The notes: a model not told the origin generated them from the sequence alone. DNA of 14,302 nucleotides from an uncultured Veillonella sp. (GCF_915069625.1 NZ_CAJZFD010000035.1:1-14302); one strand, 5' to 3'; positions 1 through 7,415 are shown, counted from the stretch's first letter. Made by a program: numbers and translations.

Positions 1-14
1 AAGACGGAGGATGT

Positions 15-1898
15 ATGATTCAATTAGATACGTCATGGTTACAACATGTCCAAAAACCAGCTCGTTATACGGGCGGCGAATATAACAGTATAGTGAAAGA
101 TCACAGTACTGTTGATATAACTATGGCGCTAGGATTTCCCGATGTGTATGAAGTGGCTATGAGTCATTTGGGCATCAAAATTCTATATGGCTTAGTCAAT
201 CGCCGTGAAGATGCAGTAGCAGAGCGTGTATTTGCACCATGGCACGATATGGAAGAGGAAATGCGAAAACGCAATATTCCTTTATTCTCTTTAGAAACCC
301 GTACGCCTATTAAGGACTTTGATGTACTTGCGTTCACACTACAATATGAGATGAGTTTTACCAATATTCTTAATATGCTAGATTTAGCAGGTATACCGAT
401 GTATGCAAAGGATCGGGATATGGATTTTCCATTGCTCGTATGTGGTGGACCTTGTGCGTATAATGTGGAACCAATTGCGGATTTCTTTGACATTGTATCT
501 CTTGGTGAATCTGAAGAATGGGGCGATGAGTTTATCGACCTATTGAAAGCCGAAAAAGCGAAGGGATTCCCTGGTGGTAAAGAAGCTTTCTTGCGAAAAG
601 CAGCACAAATTCCCGGTACCTATTGTCCAGCATTATATGATGTAGAGTATACGGAACAAGGCGATTTTAAATCGATTACACCACGCTTTGAAGACGTGCC
701 TGCTACGATTCAAAAACGCATCATAGAAGATGTGGAACATGTATTCTTCCCTACAAAACCGGTGGTACCGTTTTTGGATATCGTTCATGATCGGGCTGTT
801 CTTGAATTATTCCGTGGCTGTACGCGAGGTTGTCGATTCTGTCAGGCAGGTATGCTCTATCGTCCTGTTCGTGAACGAACTCCTGAACGGTTGTTAGAAA
901 TTGCAAAAGAAACGATTGCTAATACAGGTTACAATGAAATCTCTTTGATGAGTTTAAGCTCTGCTGACTACTCCAAGTTACCAGAACTGGTAGATATGCT
1001 CATGGAAGAGTTTAAAGACAAACAGGTTAGCGTCAGCTTACCATCATTGCGTATCGATAGCTTCTCTATTGATATTGCTAAGAAGGTACAACAAGTGCGT
1101 AAGAGTGGTCTTACCTTTGCACCAGAAGCAGGTTCTCAACGCATGCGCGATGTTATCAATAAAGGTGTTAGCGAAGAAGATTTGCTAGCCGCTTGTACAA
1201 ATGCTTTTAAATCCGGATGGAATACGGTAAAACTATACTTCATGATGGGATTGCCTACTGAGACTGATGAAGATTTAGCAGGTATTGCTAATTTGGCGTA
1301 TAAGGTACTCGATTTGCATCGCGATATTACGGGTAAGCGCAATGGTAGCGTAACCGTTAGTGTATCGTTTTTCGTACCAAAAACACATTCTCCATATCAA
1401 TGGTATGGCCAACAAGAGGTAGAAGAAATTCATCGTAAGCAAAAATATTTAAAATCGCTTATTAATAATCGTAATATCTCCTATCATTATCATGATGGAT
1501 ATACCGGTTATATGGAGGCAGTATTTGCTCGTGGCGATCGTAGATTATCAAAGGTATTAGTAGAAGCGTGGAAATTGGGCTGTAAATTTGATGGTTGGAC
1601 AGAGTTCTTTAGCTATGAAACATGGTTACAGGCTTTTGAGAACTGCGGTGTTGATCCTGCGTATTATGCGCGTCGCACCCGTGATTTTGATGAGCCATTA
1701 CCATGGGATCATTTGGATTGTACTGTAAGCAAGGCCTTCTTAAAACGCGAATGGGAACAGGCCGTTGCTGAGAAATTAACGCCAGATTGTCGTCGTGGAC
1801 CATGTAAGGGTTGTAATGTATGCCCTGAATTAGATACGGCTATTGTAGATTATAAGGAGGGTGGCAGAGTTGAAAAAATTACGTTTGGCCTTACATAA
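15..1898 (+). CDS. B12-binding-type radical SAM protein of unknown function (TIGR03960-like)
   Basis: This 627-residue protein is a probable radical SAM enzyme. A CX3CX2C motif (C269, C273, C276, in GCTRGCRFC) should bind the [4Fe-4S] cluster that cleaves S-adenosylmethionine. Residues about 35-180 look like the cobalamin-binding-type Rossmann domain that precedes many radical SAM cores, but I see no DxHxxG motif, so cobalamin binding is uncertain. Residues about 260-480 form the radical SAM core. The tail has a second cysteine cluster, CX4CX2CX2C (C592, C597, C600, C603), which could hold another metal site. The ATG at 15 has GGAGG at 6-10. The gene ends 29 bases inside the DUF2344 gene, which some genomes fuse to it. 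Family placement comes from recalled features. I know of no proven substrate; the RNase G and ribosomal neighbours suggest an RNA- or translation-related job. Confidence 0.9.
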   Translation: MIQLDTSWLQHVQKPARYTGGEYNSIVKDHSTVDITMALGFPDVYEVAMSHLGIKILYGLVNRREDAVAERVFAPWHDMEEEMRKRNIPLFSLETRTPIKDFDVLAFTLQYEMSFTNILNMLDLAGIPMYAKDRDMDFPLLVCGGPCAYNVEPIADFFDIVSLGESEEWGDEFIDLLKAEKAKGFPGGKEAFLRKAAQIPGTYCPALYDVEYTEQGDFKSITPRFEDVPATIQKRIIEDVEHVFFPTKPVVPFLDIVHDRAVLELFRGCTRGCRFCQAGMLYRPVRERTPERLLEIAKETIANTGYNEISLMSLSSADYSKLPELVDMLMEEFKDKQVSVSLPSLRIDSFSIDIAKKVQQVRKSGLTFAPEAGSQRMRDVINKGVSEEDLLAACTNAFKSGWNTVKLYFMMGLPTETDEDLAGIANLAYKVLDLHRDITGKRNGSVTVSVSFFVPKTHSPYQWYGQQEVEEIHRKQKYLKSLINNRNISYHYHDGYTGYMEAVFARGDRRLSKVLVEAWKLGCKFDGWTEFFSYETWLQAFENCGVDPAYYARRTRDFDEPLPWDHLDCTVSKAFLKREWEQAVAEKLTPDCRRGPCKGCNVCPELDTAIVDYKEGGRVEKITFGLT

Positions 1899-2565
1899 AG
1901 GCGAAGAATTACGATTCTTGTCCCATCTCGATTTTGCACAAGCCGTAGAGCGCATGATTCGCCGTGCAGAAATCAAAATGTCCTATTCCGAGGGATTTAA
2001 TCCGCACATGAAAATTAGTTTTTCTTCTGCTTTGGCACTAGGTGTAACAGCAGAAGCAGAATATATTGATATGGATGTGTTGGAAGATGATAGGTTAGAG
2101 TCTATTATGGCGCGATTAAATGCAGTGGCTCCTCGTGGACTTGAGGTTCTCGGTGGCAAGGTCATGCCTGATAAGGTTAAAAAGATGATGGCCATCTGCA
2201 ATTACGCAATCTACGAAGTAACAGGTCCTGTAACGGAACAGAATGTGGACTGGGATAGCTTACTTAAGCCTTTTAATGAGGCTACTGAAATTTCCTATGA
2301 AAAGGTTACCCCTAAAAAGACGCGTATTATCGATGTAAAAGAATTCGTAAAAGAACCGATTGTAGCGTCCGTGCACGATGGTATGGTGACACTAACGATG
2401 GGGATTGGTATTTATCCACAAGGTACTATAAAACCGAGTGAAGTATGGAATCTTGGCAAGGATCAATATAATTGGCCTATTACTTCTGGTTACGAAATTC
2501 ACCGTAAAGCGATTATGGTAGAAAATGAAGAAGGTCGTTTTACACCATTAGAGATTAATTATTAA
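1870..2565 (+). CDS. DUF2344 radical SAM-linked protein (TIGR03936-like)
   Basis: This 231-residue protein matches the radical SAM-linked DUF2344 family, found beside or fused to the preceding type of radical SAM protein. Recognisable family stretches are LRFLSHLDFAQ near the N terminus, then YSEGFNPHMKISF and a following ALALGV segment. It has no cysteine cluster of its own and no membrane segment, so it is probably a cytoplasmic partner or substrate-binding subunit; that role is inference. I chose TTG at 1870 because AAGGAGG (1854-1860) lies 9 bases upstream. The in-frame GTG at 1861 would touch the Shine-Dalgarno sequence directly. The start lies inside the upstream gene (29-base overlap), which suggests translational coupling and roughly matched amounts of the two proteins. 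No biochemical function is established as far as I know. Confidence 0.87.
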   Translation: MKKLRLALHKGEELRFLSHLDFAQAVERMIRRAEIKMSYSEGFNPHMKISFSSALALGVTAEAEYIDMDVLEDDRLESIMARLNAVAPRGLEVLGGKVMPDKVKKMMAICNYAIYEVTGPVTEQNVDWDSLLKPFNEATEISYEKVTPKKTRIIDVKEFVKEPIVASVHDGMVTLTMGIGIYPQGTIKPSEVWNLGKDQYNWPITSGYEIHRKAIMVENEEGRFTPLEINY

Positions 2566-2623
2566 GACTATGTTTTTGATTTGGCATATACTATAGTTAA
2601 ACTGAACAGAAGGGAGGGATAGG

Positions 2624-4051
2624 ATGCATAAAATTTTGGTCAATGTTATGCGCGAAGAAATTCGCATGGCTGTTGTCGATGAAGAAGGTCAGTTAATAGA
2701 TTTCGTGTTAGAACGTACCGATGAGAGCCATATGGCAAATCATATGTACAAAGGGACTGTAAAAAATGTGTTAAACGGTATGCAAGCTGCCTTTGTTGAT
2801 ATTGGGGGCTCTCAAAATGCGTATTTGAATCTTCAACAGGGAAAAGAACAGAAAATCTTGCCTCGCCTATCTGTAGGGCAACAAATTCTCGTACAAGTGG
2901 TAAAAGAGGAAATGCTTGGTAAAGGAGCTCGTGTTACGGCTGATGTGAGCTTGGCAGGGCGCTTTATGGTACTGTTACCATATTCTGAAGGCATGCATAT
3001 TTCTAAGAAGATTACTGATGAAGTAGTTCGTACTAAATTACAAGAATTAGCAGCACCTTATGTGCAGGAAGGCTGTGGATTTATTATTCGTACTGCGGCT
3101 GCTAAGGCTAGTGCCGATGAAATCGGTCGTGATATGGAATATCTATGGCGCACATGGCAACATGTTTTAAAACGCTTTAAGGTGGCTAAAAGTGGAACAG
3201 ATTTGTATAGTGATGCGGACTTTTGGTTCCGTCTCGTGCGAGACTATGCGCACCGTAATGTAGAGGAAATCATCGTTGATTCCGATATGGGGGAATCTCG
3301 ATTACTGGATCTTTTAGGTCATGGCCCAACATCTCAACAGATTAAAGTGACACGTCACCGTGGCAGCACACCTATTTTTAAAGCCAATCACATTGAACCT
3401 CAATTAGAGGATCTTATCTCTCGAGATATCAATCTACCTTCCGGTGGCTCTATCCGTATCGACCATACAGAGGCGCTTACCGTATTCGATGTGAACTCGG
3501 CTCATTATACGGGCAAGTCTAATAAGCTAGAAGATTTAGCTTTCACAGTCAATAAAGAGGCGGCAAAAGAAATTTGTCGTCAACTGCGCTTACGAGATAT
3601 TGGTGGCATTATCGTCGTCGATTTTATCGATATGAAGGATAAGTCGCATCAACAAGAGTTGCTACAACTATTGAGCGCACAAGCTAAGTTAGATAAGATG
3701 AAAACCGTCGTATGTGGTATTAGCTCTCTCGGTCTAGTAGAAATGACGCGGAAGCGTGCCCGTCAAGGTTTGCAAACCTTGATGTTTGATACATGCCCTC
3801 AATGTGGTGGCACTGGATACATGTTGTCAGGTAGAACTGTATATATGCAGATCATTCGACGCATCCGTGAGTTATTTAAGTCTGGTCGAATTAAATCGAA
3901 CCTGGAAATTGAAGTTCATCCAGAGGTAGCCCAATATTTAACAAAGGCTGTTCTTGAAGAATTAGGTGACTCTATAGGTCGTAAGATTTCTATAGTAGTG
4001 AATCCACAAATCAGCCGTGAAGGATATTCATTAATGGCTGTAGCAGAATAA
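2624..4051 (+). CDS. rng: Ribonuclease G (RNase E/G family)
   Basis: This 475-residue endoribonuclease of the RNase E/G family cleaves single-stranded, AU-rich RNA and matures rRNA and mRNA ends in the cytoplasm. Residues about 38-120 form the S1-type RNA-binding domain (YKGTVKNVLNGMQAAFVDIG). The catalytic core has two metal-binding aspartates, D289 in FDVNSAHYTGK and D333 in GGIIVVDFIDM, equivalent to RNase E D303 and D346. The zinc-link motif follows at C391 and C394 (CPQCGGTG). There is no long disordered C-terminal scaffold, so it resembles RNase G rather than full-length RNase E. AGGGAGGG (2611-2618) precedes the ATG. It follows the radical SAM pair by 58 bases with no terminator between, so one transcript is plausible. 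Its position near rplU and rpmA is common in Firmicutes. Confidence 0.95.
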   Translation: MHKILVNVMREEIRMAVVDEEGQLIDFVLERTDESHMANHMYKGTVKNVLNGMQAAFVDIGGSQNAYLNLQQGKEQKILPRLSVGQQILVQVVKEEMLGKGARVTADVSLAGRFMVLLPYSEGMHISKKITDEVVRTKLQELAAPYVQEGCGFIIRTAAAKASADEIGRDMEYLWRTWQHVLKRFKVAKSGTDLYSDADFWFRLVRDYAHRNVEEIIVDSDMGESRLLDLLGHGPTSQQIKVTRHRGSTPIFKANHIEPQLEDLISRDINLPSGGSIRIDHTEALTVFDVNSAHYTGKSNKLEDLAFTVNKEAAKEICRQLRLRDIGGIIVVDFIDMKDKSHQQELLQLLSAQAKLDKMKTVVCGISSLGLVEMTRKRARQGLQTLMFDTCPQCGGTGYMLSGRTVYMQIIRRIRELFKSGRIKSNLEIEVHPEVAQYLTKAVLEELGDSIGRKISIVVNPQISREGYSLMAVAE

Positions 4052-4078
4052 GTAAGTAGTTTATTATAGGTGAGTATA

Positions 4079-4654
4079 GTGTCTGTATTTGAAATTATAT
4101 TAATTAGTGTTGGCCTAGCCATGGACGCCTTTGGTGTATCTATTGGTAAAGGTTTATCTATGCCGGTGGGTGAAAATGGACGAAAGGTGACATTAGCATT
4201 CTTATTCGGATTATTCCAGTTTCTCATGCCTGTTATTGGTTGGCTCATTGGACGCCAGTTTATCGATGTCATATCTGAATGGGATCATTGGATTATCTTT
4301 GGACTTCTTGGCTATTTAGGTATTGCTATGATTCGTGAAGGCCTCAGTGATGACGATGAAGAAGACGATGAGAAGCAATTCTTAGGTGCTTGGGAAATGA
4401 TTATGCTTTCCATCGCAACTAGCCTTGATGCGATGGCAGTAGGCTTGACCTTTGCTTTTTTACCTATTAATGTATGGGAAGCCTCCACGATGATAGGGGG
4501 CATTACCTTTGGTATTTCTCTTGTTGGCGTGTACCTAGGTAAATTTATGGGCCAGTTCGTAGGAAAATATGCAGACATATTAGGTGGGGGTGTATTGATC
4601 CTCATCGGTACAAAAATACTTTTACAACACCTCGGTATTATCGGAGAATTTTAG
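4079..4654 (+). CDS. mntP: Manganese efflux pump MntP
   Basis: MntP is an inner-membrane exporter that lowers intracellular Mn2+. The 191-residue product has six hydrophobic segments (about 3-25, 38-58, 66-87, 107-128, 135-156, 165-184). It has the family's two membrane aspartate motifs, D16 in GLAMDAFGVSIGKG and D117 in IATSLDAMAVG, which correspond to essential acidic residues in E. coli MntP. An acidic loop, DDDEEDDE (91-98), lies between the two halves. I chose GTG at 4079 because AGGTGA (4068-4073) sits 5 bases upstream and the N terminus then aligns with E. coli MntP. GTG at 4070 would overlap that site. Only 27 bases separate it from rng, leaving no room for the Mn-sensing yybP-ykoY riboswitch often found with this family. 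It is probably read through from rng. Confidence 0.93.
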   Translation: MSVFEIILISVGLAMDAFGVSIGKGLSMPVGENGRKVTLAFLFGLFQFLMPVIGWLIGRQFIDVISEWDHWIIFGLLGYLGIAMIREGLSDDDEEDDEKQFLGAWEMIMLSIATSLDAMAVGLTFAFLPINVWEASTMIGGITFGISLVGVYLGKFMGQFVGKYADILGGGVLILIGTKILLQHLGIIGEF

Positions 4655-4709
4655 AGGTTTGTATATATATGAAAGTATCGTAAACGGAGCTATTTATGGT
4701 GAATTTTGT

Positions 4710-4738
4710 TTGACATGGATAGGTAAATACGATATACT
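4710..4738 (+). promoter_or_regulatory. Sigma-70 type promoter of rplU-prp-rpmA
   Basis: A perfect -35 hexamer TTGACA (4710-4715) is followed after 17 bases by TATACT (4733-4738), one base from the -10 consensus. Transcription should start near 4745, giving a leader of about 114 bases before rplU. This is the strongest promoter I can see in the window, as expected for ribosomal protein genes. Confidence 0.85.
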
Positions 4739-4744
4739 ATATCA

Positions 4745-4858
4745 GTATTAGTTCGGTTTACTGAACTTTGCAATCCGCGTGAAGCAGGTTTAAACGCCCG
4801 ACCGATGTTCGGGTCGGGATACCGAATTCAGCGAGTTCGATAACAAGGAGGTGTTCTC
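4745..4858 (+). promoter_or_regulatory. Structured 5' leader of rplU, probable L21-leader RNA
   Basis: The transcribed leader has several clear pairings. AGTTCGG (4750-4756) pairs with CTGAACT (4761-4767) around a TTTA loop. GCGT (4777-4780) can pair with ACGC (4794-4797). CCCGACC (4797-4803) pairs perfectly with GGTCGGG (4812-4818). A long-range helix, AGTTCGGT (4750-4757) with ACCGAATT (4821-4828), would close the whole element but excludes the first hairpin. Position and mutually exclusive helices fit the known class of L21 leaders in Firmicutes, thought to let L21 regulate its own mRNA. I assign the class by position and folding, not by a covariance search. The ribosome binding site AAGGAGGTG (4845-4853) lies just after it, and I see no anti-Shine-Dalgarno stretch in the leader. 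Confidence 0.65.
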
Positions 4859-5170
4859 ATGTACGCAATTATTAAAACTGGTGGTAAACAATATCGCGTT
4901 GCTGAAGGCGATGTAATTACTATCGAAAAATTGGAAGCAGCTGCTAACGAATCCGTTACATTCGAAGAAGTTTTGACTGTAGTGAATGACGGCGACGTTA
5001 AAGTTGGCGCTCCTCTTGTAAACGGTGCAAAAGTTACAGGTACAGTTCTTGAGCATGGTAAAGGTAAAAAAATCTTAGTATTCAAATACAAAGCTAAATC
5101 CAACTACCGTCGTCGTCAAGGCCATCGTCAACCGTTCACAAAAGTTCGTATTGAATCTATCCAAGCTTAA
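4859..5170 (+). CDS. rplU: 50S ribosomal protein L21
   Basis: This 103-residue protein is L21 of the large ribosomal subunit, which contacts 23S rRNA. The N terminus [14 protein letters not shown] and the basic C-terminal segment [19 protein letters not shown] are family hallmarks, and the length is typical. AAGGAGGT (4845-4852) lies 6 bases before the ATG. It is the first gene of the rplU-prp-rpmA unit, driven by the promoter at 4710-4738. The structured leader may also control it. Confidence 0.98.
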   Translation: MYAIIKTGGKQYRVAEGDVITIEKLEAAANESVTFEEVLTVVNDGDVKVGAPLVNGAKVTGTVLEHGKGKKILVFKYKAKSNYRRRQGHRQPFTKVRIESIQA

Positions 5171-5172
5171 TT

Positions 5173-5487
5173 ATGGTTTCCATTGGAATCCAGCGGAATC
5201 GTGATGGTCAAGTAATTGGTTGTCACATGTCCGGTCATGCAGGATATGATGATCATGGCTTCGATATCGTATGTGCTGCAGTGTCTGCCTTATCGGCAAC
5301 GGCAATGTTAGGACTTACCCAAATTGCTCAGCAAGAAGGGGAGTATACGAATAGCGAAGGTCAATGTGATATGGTTCTCTCTGGTACGATTAACCAGAGT
5401 GGACAGGATATTCTGGGGACTATGATCCTTGGTTTAAAGGAAATTAGCCGTCAATATCCAGAGTTTGTCCAAATACACGAAATATAG
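5173..5487 (+). CDS. prp: Ribosomal-processing cysteine protease Prp
   Basis: Prp is the cysteine protease that removes the N-terminal extension of ribosomal protein L27 in Firmicutes and related phyla. This 104-residue protein keeps the catalytic pair H22 (GHAGYDDHG) and C34 (DIVCAAVSAL), at the same positions as in the Staphylococcus aureus enzyme. The start codon lies 2 bases after the rplU stop and no clear Shine-Dalgarno sequence precedes it. Translation probably depends on ribosomes finishing rplU, which may keep the protease low relative to the ribosomal proteins; that is inference. The stop codon overlaps the ribosome binding site of rpmA, which encodes its substrate. Older annotations call it YsxB or DUF464. 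Confidence 0.95.
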   Translation: MVSIGIQRNRDGQVIGCHMSGHAGYDDHGFDIVCAAVSALSATAMLGLTQIAQQEGEYTNSEGQCDMVLSGTINQSGQDILGTMILGLKEISRQYPEFVQIHEI

Positions 5488-5499
5488 GAGGTGAACTTA

Positions 5500-5784
5500 A
5501 TGTTTACTTTTGATTTGCAATTGTTCGCACATAAAAAAGGTGTGTCCAGTACTCGTAACGGTCGTGATAGTGAATCTAAACGTCTTGGTGTTAAATGCCA
5601 TGATGGTTCCATCGTAAAGAGCGGTAACATCATCGTTCGTCAACGTGGTACTCACTTCCACCCTGGTACTAACGTAGGTATCGGTAAAGATGACACTTTA
5701 TTCGCACTTGTGCCTGGTAAAGTAGCATTTGAACGTGCTGGTCGTTATAACCGTAAAGTTAGCGTATACCCTGTAGAAGCTTAA
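5500..5784 (+). CDS. rpmA: 50S ribosomal protein L27 precursor with Prp-cleaved N-terminal extension
   Basis: L27 is a large-subunit protein whose N-terminal tail reaches towards the peptidyl transferase centre. This 94-residue form begins with a short extension, MFTFDLQLF, followed by AHKKGVSST, the usual mature N terminus. The extension fits the Prp cleavage motif, with cutting expected between F9 and A10 to expose the functional tail. The conserved core includes [22 protein letters not shown] chose ATG at 5500 because AGGAGGTGA (5486-5494) lies 5 bases upstream; the in-frame GTG at 5491 is part of that site. It is the last gene before a strong terminator. The GTPase gene obgE, often next in other Firmicutes, is not here. 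Confidence 0.97.
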   Translation: MFTFDLQLFAHKKGVSSTRNGRDSESKRLGVKCHDGSIVKSGNIIVRQRGTHFHPGTNVGIGKDDTLFALVPGKVAFERAGRYNRKVSVYPVEA

Positions 5785-5800
5785 TTTTACAATGACTATT

Positions 5801-5832
5801 AATCCCTAGTGGTTTTCCACTAGGGATTTTTT
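5801..5832 (+). terminator. Rho-independent terminator after rpmA
   Basis: AATCCCTAGTGG (5801-5812) and CCACTAGGGATT (5817-5828) form a perfect 12-base-pair stem around a TTTT loop. A run of six T (5827-5832) follows. It closes the rplU-prp-rpmA transcript and separates it from fetAB. Confidence 0.95.
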
Positions 5833-5863
5833 GCTTTCTGTAGTATGTGTCTGATAGATATAT

Positions 5864-5901
5864 TATAATTAAGCTTAGCATTATCATATTGGTAATGATA
5901 A
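5864..5901 (+). promoter_or_regulatory. Candidate fetAB promoter -10 with Fur-family-like dyad
   Basis: A perfect TATAAT (5864-5869) lies in the gap before fetA, though I find no good -35 hexamer. Eleven bases after it, TTATCAT (5881-5887) and ATGATAA (5895-5901) form a perfect 7-base inverted repeat with a 7-base spacer. The arms resemble Fur-family hexamers (GATAAT-like), and the position would overlap early transcription. Iron control of an iron exporter would make sense, but the site deviates from the standard 7-1-7 form and the region is AT-rich. The rest of the 5833-5997 gap shows no gene. Confidence 0.4.
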
Positions 5902-5997
5902 AATAATTAGAATCATTATGCTTAAGAATACTAAATAACTAGCAACAGTGAGTCGATATTTTGCTATTAATATACATATGACGAGATAGGGGGCTTT

Positions 5998-6654
5998 ATG
6001 GCGCTGCTAGAATTATCAAATATATCTTATATTGTAAAAGACAAATCTATTATCAGTGATGTATCTTTATCGGTAAATCAAGGCGATTATATTACTATTG
6101 TAGGTCCTTCTGGAAGTGGTAAAAGTACACTTTTAAAATTATGTAGTGATCTGATTAGTCCTACATCGGGAACTATTACTTATAATGATCGTCCCTTAAC
6201 GGCTATAGATCCTGAATCTTATCGTAGAGAGGTGGGCTACTGCTTTCAAAGACCTTATTTGTTTGCGAAAACAGTACGTCGTAATATTCTATTTCCTTAT
6301 GATATTCGCGGTTTAAAACCGGATATGAGTCGTATAGAATATCTCTTTAATCTACTACATATGCCACTAAATTATATGGAGCGCCGTAATGATGAGTTGT
6401 CTGGTGGTGAAATGCAACGAATATGCCTTATTCGGAGCCTTATTTTTGAGCCTAAAGTGTTGCTTTTAGACGAGGTTACGTCTGCCTTAGATGCGACGAA
6501 TACATCTATTGTAGAAAATGTGATTGATGAGCTTCATAAAAAGGGGATCACCATTATCTCCATTACTCATAATGAAGAGCAAAGCTTGCGTATTGCAAAT
6601 CGCCGCATCACTATCGTAGACGGTCAATTAGCTAAAGAGGAGGTACTGATATGA
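5998..6654 (+). CDS. fetA: Iron efflux ABC transporter ATP-binding protein FetA
   Basis: This 218-residue ABC ATPase should power the membrane protein FetB, encoded next, to export iron and protect against iron-driven oxidative stress. All nucleotide-binding elements are present: Walker A GPSGSGKST (36-44), Q-loop glutamine Q84 in YCFQRPYLF, signature LSGGE (134-138), Walker B KVLLLDE (153-159) and the switch histidine H191. AGGGGG (5988-5993) precedes the ATG. It shares a 4-base ATGA overlap with fetB, so the two are translationally coupled. The ATPase alone would only be a generic ABC protein; the assignment to FetA rests on the very clear FetB partner. The E. coli homologue is also called YbbL. 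A TATAAT box and a Fur-like dyad lie upstream. Confidence 0.9.
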   Translation: MALLELSNISYIVKDKSIISDVSLSVNQGDYITIVGPSGSGKSTLLKLCSDLISPTSGTITYNDRPLTAIDPESYRREVGYCFQRPYLFAKTVRRNILFPYDIRGLKPDMSRIEYLFNLLHMPLNYMERRNDELSGGEMQRICLIRSLIFEPKVLLLDEVTSALDATNTSIVENVIDELHKKGITIISITHNEEQSLRIANRRITIVDGQLAKEEVLI

Positions 6655-7415
6655 GTCAGTTTCAAACTATATCTACTATATCGTTGTGCCTTGCATCAGT
6701 GCTAGTTATTATTAGTATGATTATGTCTTATCGACAAGAATTGAAGCTAGAAAAGGATATTTTCATCAGTGCTATACGTGCTACAGTTCAACTATTAGTC
6801 ATCGGGTTTATTTTATCGTATATTTTTAGTACGGAAAGTCCAATATTTATTATTGGCTTACTTGGATTTATGGCTTTTAATGCCGCTTATAACTCAGCTA
6901 AACGAGGGCAAGGGATTCCGCATGCGTTATGGATTTCCTGGTTTGCTATCACCATTGGTGCATGGATAACCTTATCTATTTTATTGGTAACTGGCGTGCT
7001 TAGTTTTACTGCGTACCAATTGATTCCTGTTGGTGGTATGGTCATTAGTGGTGCTATGGTAGCCATTGGGCTTTGTTATCGTCAAATGCTATCAAATTTT
7101 GAATTGCGTAAACAAGAGGTGGAAATTAAATTAGCCTTGGGTAGTACACCTAAACAAGCTTCGAAAGCAATAGTTCGTGATGTTATAAAGACGGGTCTAC
7201 AACCTACTGTAGATAGTGCCAAGACATTAGGTATCGTAGCGCTGCCGGGGATGATGACAGGCCTTATCCTAGCAGGCATGCCTCCATTAGAAGCTGTAAA
7301 ATATCAAATGATCGTTACATTTATGTCGTTATCCACTATATCGATTGCTTGTTTTATTACGTGTCAGTTGTCTTATAGGACATTTTTTAATACTAGAAAT
7401 CAATTATATAAGTAA
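6651..7415 (+). CDS. fetB: Iron efflux ABC transporter permease FetB
   Basis: FetB (YbbM, UPF0014 family) is the integral membrane half of the FetAB iron exporter. The 254-residue product has about seven hydrophobic segments (about 6-26, 39-60, 62-80, 92-115, 121-142, 192-210, 217-240). The cytoplasmic region between the fifth and sixth carries ALGSTPKQAS (162-171), PTVDSAKT (185-192) and LPGMMTGLI (198-206). These closely match E. coli FetB as I recall it and probably contact the ATPase. The C-terminal FNTRNQL also resembles the E. coli end. GAGGAGGT (6637-6644) lies 6 bases before the ATG, inside fetA. In E. coli the transporter raises resistance to oxidative stress by exporting iron. The operon ends at the terminator at 7520-7560. 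Confidence 0.93.
   Translation: MSQFQTISTISLCLASVLVIISMIMSYRQELKLEKDIFISAIRATVQLLVIGFILSYIFSTESPIFIIGLLGFMAFNAAYNSAKRGQGIPHALWISWFAITIGAWITLSILLVTGVLSFTAYQLIPVGGMVISGAMVAIGLCYRQMLSNFELRKQEVEIKLALGSTPKQASKAIVRDVIKTGLQPTVDSAKTLGIVALPGMMTGLILAGMPPLEAVKYQMIVTFMSLSTISIACFITCQLSYRTFFNTRNQLYK

Noticed and set aside
164..493. Antisense and out-of-frame reading frames throughout, such as that on the minus strand here
   Set aside because: They lie within well-supported genes, lack convincing ribosome binding sites and show no recognisable family, so I treat them as coding shadows.
1861..1869. GTG at 1861 as the start of the DUF2344 gene
   Set aside because: It touches the AAGGAGG site with no spacing. 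TTG at 1870 has a 9-base spacing and a family-like N terminus.
2576..2597. Possible promoter before rng (TTGATT, TATACT)
   Set aside because: The two hexamers are only 5 bases apart, so they cannot form a sigma-70 promoter. ACTATAGT is a short palindrome of no clear meaning.
5491..5499. GTG at 5491 as the start of rpmA
   Set aside because: It is part of the AGGAGGTGA ribosome binding site, and ATG 5500 gives the expected Prp-cleavable extension.
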